Assembly (NCBI GenBank): GCA_013003215.1
Contig: JABDKD010000044.1
Coordinates: forward strand, 1 to 57,187
DNA length: 57,187 nt
Reading direction: 5' to 3'
Source: Pyrinomonadaceae bacterium
GTDB lineage: Bacteria; Acidobacteriota; Blastocatellia; Pyrinomonadales; Pyrinomonadaceae
Each line of letters begins with the position of its first letter. Positions within the stretch are counted from its first letter, which is position 1. A model generated the notes under the pieces. The model saw only the letters and a program-made list of their open reading frames with translations, was not told the origin of the DNA and did no database searches. Positions 52,851-57,187 of this stretch are shown piece by piece. Made by a program: the position numbers and the translations under genes.

Positions 52851-54362
52851 ATGTTCGAATCGTTATCGGAAAAACTTAAGGATTCACTTAAGAATCTGCG
52901 TGGCCAGGGAAAGCTAAAACCTGAGCATGTGGATGCCGCTCTGCGTGAGATTCGGATGGCCCTTTTAGAGGCCGATGTTAACTACAAGGTCGCAAAGGAT
53001 TTTGTAGAAGCTGTACGCGTAAAAGCCGAAGGTGAAGAGGTCTGGAAAGGCCTGAAGCCCCATGAACAGGTCGTAAAGATTGTTTATGACGAGCTCGTAA
53101 ATCTCTTTGGAGGAACGAGTTCCCAGATCGTATTTACCAAGCAGACCCCGAACGTCGTGATGATCGTGGGTCTTCAGGGTTCAGGTAAGACGACCTCGAC
53201 GGGAAAGATCTCAAAGTGGCTTGTCGAGAACCAGGAACGAAAACCGCTCCTGGTTTCGGTTGACGTTTACAGGCCGGCCGCGCGTGAGCAGCTTAGAGTA
53301 GTCGGTGAAGCTGTAGGCCAAAGCGTCTACCAGGACACGGATACCGACAATCCTCTGGATCTCGTAAAAGGCGCGATGACGCACGCCAGAGAGACCGGGT
53401 ATGACACGGTTCTGATCGATACGGCAGGGCGTCTTCATGTCGATGAAGAGCTGATGGTTGAGCTCGAGCAGATTAAAGCCGAGACCCAACCGAATGAAAT
53501 CTTGTTTGTCGCGGATGCGATGACCGGTCAGGACGCCGTAAGAAGTGCCGAGGAATTCAACAGCCGTATCGGTGTAACCGGTGTCGTGCTGACAAAGATG
53601 GATGGTGACGCACGAGGCGGTGCGGCGCTTTCGATAAACCAGGTAATCGGCCAACCCGTTAAGTTCGTAGGTGTTGGCGAGAAATATGATGCGATCGAGC
53701 CGTTTTATCCGGACAGGATCGCGCAAAGGATTTTGGGAATGGGCGATGTTTTGTCGCTCATCGAAGAGGTCCAGTCGAAAGTTGATGAGGACGAGGCGCA
53801 AGCCCAGCTTGAGAAGATGGCGGCAAACCGCTTTACTCTCGAGGACTTTCGAAACCAGCTGACCCAGTTCAAAAAGCTCGGTTCCATGACGAAGATGATG
53901 AAGATGCTTCCGGAACAGATGACGGGTGGCATGTCTTTGAGCGATGAACAGGGTGAACAGGTTGAATCCCAGTTGAAACGAACTGAGGCGATCATCGACT
54001 CGATGACTTTTCAGGAGCGCCGTAACCACAAGGTTATTAACGCCAGTCGTAAGACCAGAATCGCAAATGGTTCAGGTTCGACGATAGCAGAAGTCAATGG
54101 ACTTTTGAGGCAGTACGAGCAGATGCGCAAAATGATGGCGCAAATGAACCGCGGCGGCTTGTTCAAGGGACTTGGACAACGTATGATGGGCGGTCTGTCA
54201 GGTGGCCTCGGAAATATGCTTGGAGGCGGCGGAGTCCCGGAAGGAATGATGGGCGGCGGCGGCGGAGATTTTGATAATCGTTACGACGCGAAAAAAGACT
54301 CGTTGAAGCGGCGGTTGAAGAAAAAGAAAAGACGTAAGAAACGGAAGAAGAAAAGAAGATAG
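52851..54362 (+). CDS. ffh: Signal recognition particle GTPase
   Basis: 503 residues. N domain, G domain with P-loop GLQGSGKTT (~107-115), VDVYRPAAREQL, DTAGRLHVD and TKMDGDARGG, then a Met-rich M domain that binds signal peptides and 4.5S RNA. It is longer than the usual ~450 residues: the C terminus adds a Gly/Met-rich stretch (GGLGNMLGGGGVPEGMMGGG) and a lysine/arginine tail. It heads the conserved ribosome group. Confidence 0.95.
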   Translation: MFESLSEKLKDSLKNLRGQGKLKPEHVDAALREIRMALLEADVNYKVAKDFVEAVRVKAEGEEVWKGLKPHEQVVKIVYDELVNLFGGTSSQIVFTKQTPNVVMIVGLQGSGKTTSTGKISKWLVENQERKPLLVSVDVYRPAAREQLRVVGEAVGQSVYQDTDTDNPLDLVKGAMTHARETGYDTVLIDTAGRLHVDEELMVELEQIKAETQPNEILFVADAMTGQDAVRSAEEFNSRIGVTGVVLTKMDGDARGGAALSINQVIGQPVKFVGVGEKYDAIEPFYPDRIAQRILGMGDVLSLIEEVQSKVDEDEAQAQLEKMAANRFTLEDFRNQLTQFKKLGSMTKMMKMLPEQMTGGMSLSDEQGEQVESQLKRTEAIIDSMTFQERRNHKVINASRKTRIANGSGSTIAEVNGLLRQYEQMRKMMAQMNRGGLFKGLGQRMMGGLSGGLGNMLGGGGVPEGMMGGGGGDFDNRYDAKKDSLKRRLKKKKRRKKRKKKRR

Positions 54363-54418
54363 ACACGCGGCGTAGCGGAATGACTGTTGAGCAGCCGCTA
54401 AAGCCCTATTAGGAAGTT

Positions 54419-55213
54419 ATGTTAAGAATAAGACTCACCCGTATGGGTGCAAAGAAGAAACCCTTCTATCGTGTGATTGTGAAGGAAAAGCGTTCCAAAA
54501 GAGACGGGAAGTATCTTGAGAATCTTGGAACATACGATCCGATGAAGGAACCCGCTGAAGTAGTCCTGGATCACGAAAGAATCAACTACTGGATTAGCAA
54601 GGGAGCACAGCCTACTGAAACGGTAGCCAGCCTTTTGAAACACAATCCGCCGTTGTCGGTTGAAGAGCAAGCGGCCCGTGATGCCGAGTTAGCAGCAGCA
54701 GCAGCGGCTGAGAAGGAAGCACTTCAGAAGACCTTGGCGGAGCGAGAGGCGAAGTTTAAGGAAGAGGCTGAGGCTGAAAAGGAAGCTGCTAAAGCGAAAG
54801 AAGCTGAAGAGGCGAAGGCCGCTGCGGAAGCGAAAGCCGCTGAAGCACCTGCTGAAGAAGCCAAGGCTGACGATTCAAAGGCTGAAGAAGCGCCTGCTGA
54901 AGACGCAAAGGCTGATGACGCCAAAGCTGAAGCGGCTCCCGCTGAAGAAGCAAAAGCCGATGACGCCAAAGCTGGTGATGCGAAGGCTGAAGAAGCTCCT
55001 GCTGAAGAAGCAAAGGCCGATGACGCCAAAGCTGATGATGCGAAGGCTGAAGCGGCTCCCGCTGAAGAAGCAAAAGCCGATGACGCCAAAGCTGAAGATG
55101 CAAAGGCTGAAGCGGCTCCCGCTGAAGAAGCAAAAGCCGATGACGCCAAAGCTGATGATGCGAAGGCTGAAGAAGCTCCTGCTGAGGACGCAGAAAAGAA
55201 GGCAGCGGAGTAG
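54419..55213 (+). CDS. rpsP: Ribosomal protein S16 with long acidic Ala-rich tail
   Basis: 264 residues. The first ~85 are ordinary S16 ([32 protein letters not shown]). S16 is normally 80-90 residues; here ~180 more follow. A charged helical stretch comes first, then repeated units such as [15 protein letters not shown]. The tail has no aromatic residues and should be disordered or helical on the ribosome surface at the 30S platform. AGGA lies just upstream of the ATG. Same order as elsewhere: ffh-rpsP-khpA-rimM-trmD-rplS. Confidence 0.93.
   Translation: MLRIRLTRMGAKKKPFYRVIVKEKRSKRDGKYLENLGTYDPMKEPAEVVLDHERINYWISKGAQPTETVASLLKHNPPLSVEEQAARDAELAAAAAAEKEALQKTLAEREAKFKEEAEAEKEAAKAKEAEEAKAAAEAKAAEAPAEEAKADDSKAEEAPAEDAKADDAKAEAAPAEEAKADDAKAGDAKAEEAPAEEAKADDAKADDAKAEAAPAEEAKADDAKAEDAKAEAAPAEEAKADDAKADDAKAEEAPAEDAEKKAAE
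54923..55162 (+). repeat. Four 60-base tandem repeats inside rpsP
   Basis: Units start at 54923, 54983, 55043 and 55103 and encode 20-residue blocks of the type [20 protein letters not shown]. Neighbouring units differ by few bases, suggesting recent expansion or gene conversion. Partial units flank them on both sides. Confidence 0.9.
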
Positions 55214-55231
55214 ATTGATAACGCTTTGGTA

Positions 55232-55465
55232 ATGGTAGAAGCTGTACGAAACATTGTTACCGCTTTAGCGGACGAGAAAGATGCTGTCGAAGTTGAATCT
55301 TTTGACGACGGCAGCCGGACCGTGATCGAGGTCAGAGTCGCAGAAAGCGATATGGGCAGGATCATCGGAAGGCAGGGCCGAACCGTAAAAGCGATCCGTT
55401 CGCTTCTGTTTTTTGCGGGGCAGAAACACAACCGCAGGTACAACCTCCAGATTGTGGAGGACTAA
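55232..55465 (+). CDS. khpA: KH-domain RNA-binding protein
   Basis: 77 residues forming a single type II KH domain with GRIIGRQGRTVKAIRSL carrying the GxxG loop. KhpA proteins bind many RNAs and, with KhpB, affect cell division in Gram-positives; here position between rpsP and rimM identifies it. ATG 55232 is preferred to TTG 55226. Confidence 0.93.
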   Translation: MVEAVRNIVTALADEKDAVEVESFDDGSRTVIEVRVAESDMGRIIGRQGRTVKAIRSLLFFAGQKHNRRYNLQIVED

Positions 55466-55475
55466 TGGTTTCGCG

Positions 55476-56009
55476 GTGAATAAAGCTGAGAATAGCGAAA
55501 TCCGTGATGATCTGGTTGCGGTCGCGCGGATTGCGAAACCAAAAGGGCTCAAGGGAGAAGTCGTTGCAGATTTGCTGACTGACTTTCCGGAGAGATTTGA
55601 AAACTTGGAACGAGTTCTCGCCGGAGAAAATGGTGAGCGTGAGCTTGGAATCGAGAGGTTTTCGTTTCATAAGAGCCGGATCGTTTTGAAGTTTGCGGGC
55701 GTTGATTCTATCGAAGAAGCCGAAACTCTAAGAAACCTCTACCTTTGCGTACGTGAATCCGAAGTCGTCGCGCTTGAAGAAGGTGAGTTCTACGATTGGG
55801 AACTTGAAGGTTGCGAGGTTGTTACCGGCGATGGTGATCGCATTGGACGTGTGAAAGAGATTTTTCGGGCGGGTGAAAATGTGAATCTCGTGGTCGCGGG
55901 CAAGGAGCGGGAGCATATGATTCCTTTTGTCGAAGCGATCTGTATTGAAGTCGATATAGACCTGAAGAGAATAGTCGTTGACCTCCCTGAAGGCCTCCTC
56001 GAGTTTTGA
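55476..56009 (+). CDS. rimM: 16S rRNA processing factor RimM
   Basis: 177 residues. N-terminal RimM domain (VARIAKPKGLKGEVVADLLT) and C-terminal PRC-barrel (EFYDWELEGCEVVTGDGDRI, MIPFVEAICIEVDID). It binds S19 and helps mature the 30S head. GTG 55476 gives the usual N terminus. The final TGA is the first word of the following repeat array. Confidence 0.93.
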   Translation: MNKAENSEIRDDLVAVARIAKPKGLKGEVVADLLTDFPERFENLERVLAGENGERELGIERFSFHKSRIVLKFAGVDSIEEAETLRNLYLCVRESEVVALEEGEFYDWELEGCEVVTGDGDRIGRVKEIFRAGENVNLVVAGKEREHMIPFVEAICIEVDIDLKRIVVDLPEGLLEF

Positions 56010-56091
56010 GTTAACGGAGTTGACTGAGTTGGAATTCGGATTGTGAATAGCTTTGATTAGGCTGACTCCGGACTCCTGATTTCTGACTCCT
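56007..56091. repeat. 9-mer and 7-mer arrays between rimM and trmD
   Basis: Left part reads GAGTTTTGA, GTTAACGGA, GTTGACTGA, GTTGGAATT, the 12.8 kb family. Right part 56063-56091 reads GACTCCG, GACTCCT, GATTTCT, GACTCCT. The first supplies the rimM stop, the second ends one base before the trmD ATG. Confidence 0.65.
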
Positions 56092-56092
56092 T

Positions 56093-56797
56093 ATGAAGAT
56101 CGATATATTGACAATATTTCCCGAGTTTTTTGATGGCGTTTTTGATGTTGGGATCATACGCCGCGCAAAGCTCGCCGGAATCGTCGAGATCGATGTCCAT
56201 GACATCCGCGAGTTTGCGCGAGATAAACACCGCAAGGTGGACGACAGGCCATTCGGAGGCGGGGAAGGAATGGTCTTAAAGCCCGAACCTTTGTTCAGGG
56301 CGATTGAAAATTTACTGGGAACCTCGGATCGTTCAGAGTATGAAGAAGGCACACATGTAGTGATGCTGACGCCGCGCGGAAAGCCCTTGGTTCAAACGAA
56401 TGCGGCTGCGATTGCAGACAAGGCAAAGAGGGTTTTACTGATCTGCGGCAGATACGAAGGTGTTGACGAGCGTGTCATGTCTGCCGTTACCGATGAGATT
56501 TCCATTGGTGATTATGTTTTGTCGGGCGGAGAGCCCGCCGCAGTGGTTTTGGCGGACGCAGTAACAAGACTTTTGCCGGGGGCCTTGGGTAATGAAGGTT
56601 CGGCGGAGAACGATTCGTTCTCAAGGGGAATTCTGGATTACCCGAATTACACTCAGCCGCGGGAATATCGCGGCATGGAAGTGCCGGAAGTGCTACTGAG
56701 CGGTAACCACGAAGAGATTGAAAAGTGGCGTCATGAAAAGGCGCTGGAAAAGACCCGTGGGGTCAGAGAAGATTTATTAAAGGAGAAAGGTGAATAG
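56093..56797 (+). CDS. trmD: tRNA (guanine-37-N1)-methyltransferase
   Basis: 234-residue SPOUT methyltransferase making m1G37, which prevents frameshifting. [46 protein letters not shown] and [14 protein letters not shown] (the trefoil-knot SAM site) are intact. Its TAG stop touches another heptamer array. Confidence 0.96.
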   Translation: MKIDILTIFPEFFDGVFDVGIIRRAKLAGIVEIDVHDIREFARDKHRKVDDRPFGGGEGMVLKPEPLFRAIENLLGTSDRSEYEEGTHVVMLTPRGKPLVQTNAAAIADKAKRVLLICGRYEGVDERVMSAVTDEISIGDYVLSGGEPAAVVLADAVTRLLPGALGNEGSAENDSFSRGILDYPNYTQPREYRGMEVPEVLLSGNHEEIEKWRHEKALEKTRGVREDLLKEKGE

Positions 56798-56841
56798 ATG
56801 GATAATTGATAGTTGATAATGGATGATTGGGCCCTGCCAGG
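56798..56841. repeat. Heptamer array (GATAATT family)
   Basis: GATAATT, GATAGTT, GATAATG, GATGATT directly after the trmD stop; the same words follow lipA at 45.7 kb. Confidence 0.6.
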
Positions 56842-56886
56842 TATCGATTTATCCGTTTTCGACCGTTTGTTTACCGTAGAAAAGAG

Positions 56887-57187
56887 ATGAACCAGATAGA
56901 CGCAATTGAGAAAGCACAGATCCGGGACGATATCCCGGAGTTCCAGCCGGGTGACACGGTCCGCGTACATGTGCGCATTAAAGAAGGAAATAAGGAGCGC
57001 CTGCAGGCATTCGAAGGAGTCTGTATTGCCAGAAAGAACGGTGGAATCCGTGAGACCATTACGGTTAGGAAGACGAGCTTTGGAGTTGGAGTCGAACGTG
57101 TGTTCCCTCTCCACGCAACGATCGTAGATCATATCGACGTCGTAAGATACGGTAAGGTACGTCGCGCCAAGCTCTACTATCTTCGCG
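56887..57187 (+). CDS. rplS: Ribosomal protein L19, 3' partial
   Basis: The first 100 residues of bL19 before the right window edge: [41 protein letters not shown] and [17 protein letters not shown]19 lies at the 30S-50S interface. The remaining few C-terminal codons are outside the window. Confidence 0.95.
   Translation, partial: MNQIDAIEKAQIRDDIPEFQPGDTVRVHVRIKEGNKERLQAFEGVCIARKNGGIRETITVRKTSFGVGVERVFPLHATIVDHIDVVRYGKVRRAKLYYLR

Noticed and set aside
54724..55443. 239-residue Ser/Ala-rich open frame on the - strand over rpsP
   Set aside because: It is the antisense of the S16 repeat tail and khpA; composition follows from the repeats and no start signal or family is visible.

Overview
The window is 57 kb of a bacterial chromosome of roughly balanced base composition, with genes on both strands and no rRNA, tRNA, CRISPR array, transposase or phage gene that I can see. 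The gene mix suggests Acidobacteriota, perhaps a Blastocatellia-like lineage: a TPR protein ending in a TonB C-terminal domain, a very long PIG-L deacetylase, Ni-superoxide dismutase with its own protease, a papain-like peptidase, many small-molecule kinases and acetyltransferases, and gaps full of short word-like repeats. This placement is inference from content, not a phylogeny.

Layout. 1-10.2 kb: an envelope polysaccharide cluster on the + strand (deacetylase-glycosyltransferase fusion, sugar aminotransferase, sugar dehydrogenase, hexapeptide acyltransferase, FAD oxidoreductase, second deacetylase, methyltransferase, GT39-type membrane glycosyltransferase). Three of these enzymes would together build a diacetamido-uronic acid nucleotide sugar. 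10.3-17.3 kb: housekeeping genes (def, pyrE, truA, uppS, cdsA) with a DnaQ-like exonuclease and an ATP-grasp protein. 17.6-24.8 kb: a Na+/solute symporter, a lipoprotein, a methyltransferase, then a DedA-rhodanese gene followed by an APH(6)-like kinase and two GNAT acetyltransferases. 25-36 kb: PIG-L deacetylase, MetE-like methyltransferase, another kinase, 3D-domain and PilZ proteins, saccharopine-dehydrogenase-like protein, ECF-like sigma factor, class V aminotransferase. 36-46 kb: lepB, carA, an AI-2E-type exporter, an STT3-like membrane protein, a hydrolase, a thioesterase, ferredoxin-sodN-sodX-lipA. 46-57 kb: a P460-like cytochrome, an M16 peptidase, a Ktr-type K+ system on the - strand, a papain-like peptidase, and the classic ffh-rpsP-khpA-rimM-trmD-rplS group.

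The most important observation is two genes interrupted by a single in-frame UGA where the rest of the protein continues in the same frame: DedA-rhodanese (UGA at 22184-22186) and the P460-like cytochrome (UGA at 46306-46308). In both, a hairpin begins exactly 14 nt after the UGA, with a seven-position stem and a five-base loop whose second and third bases are GU. This is what a bacterial SECIS element looks like, so I read both as candidate selenoproteins. No sel gene lies in the window.

The second broad observation is that many gaps are filled by degenerate tandem arrays with a unit of 7, 8 or 9 bases. They are often present as two arms in opposite orientation, abut start codons, and supply the stop codons of several genes. 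A separate family of small hairpins with changing stems and similar loops occupies three other gaps.
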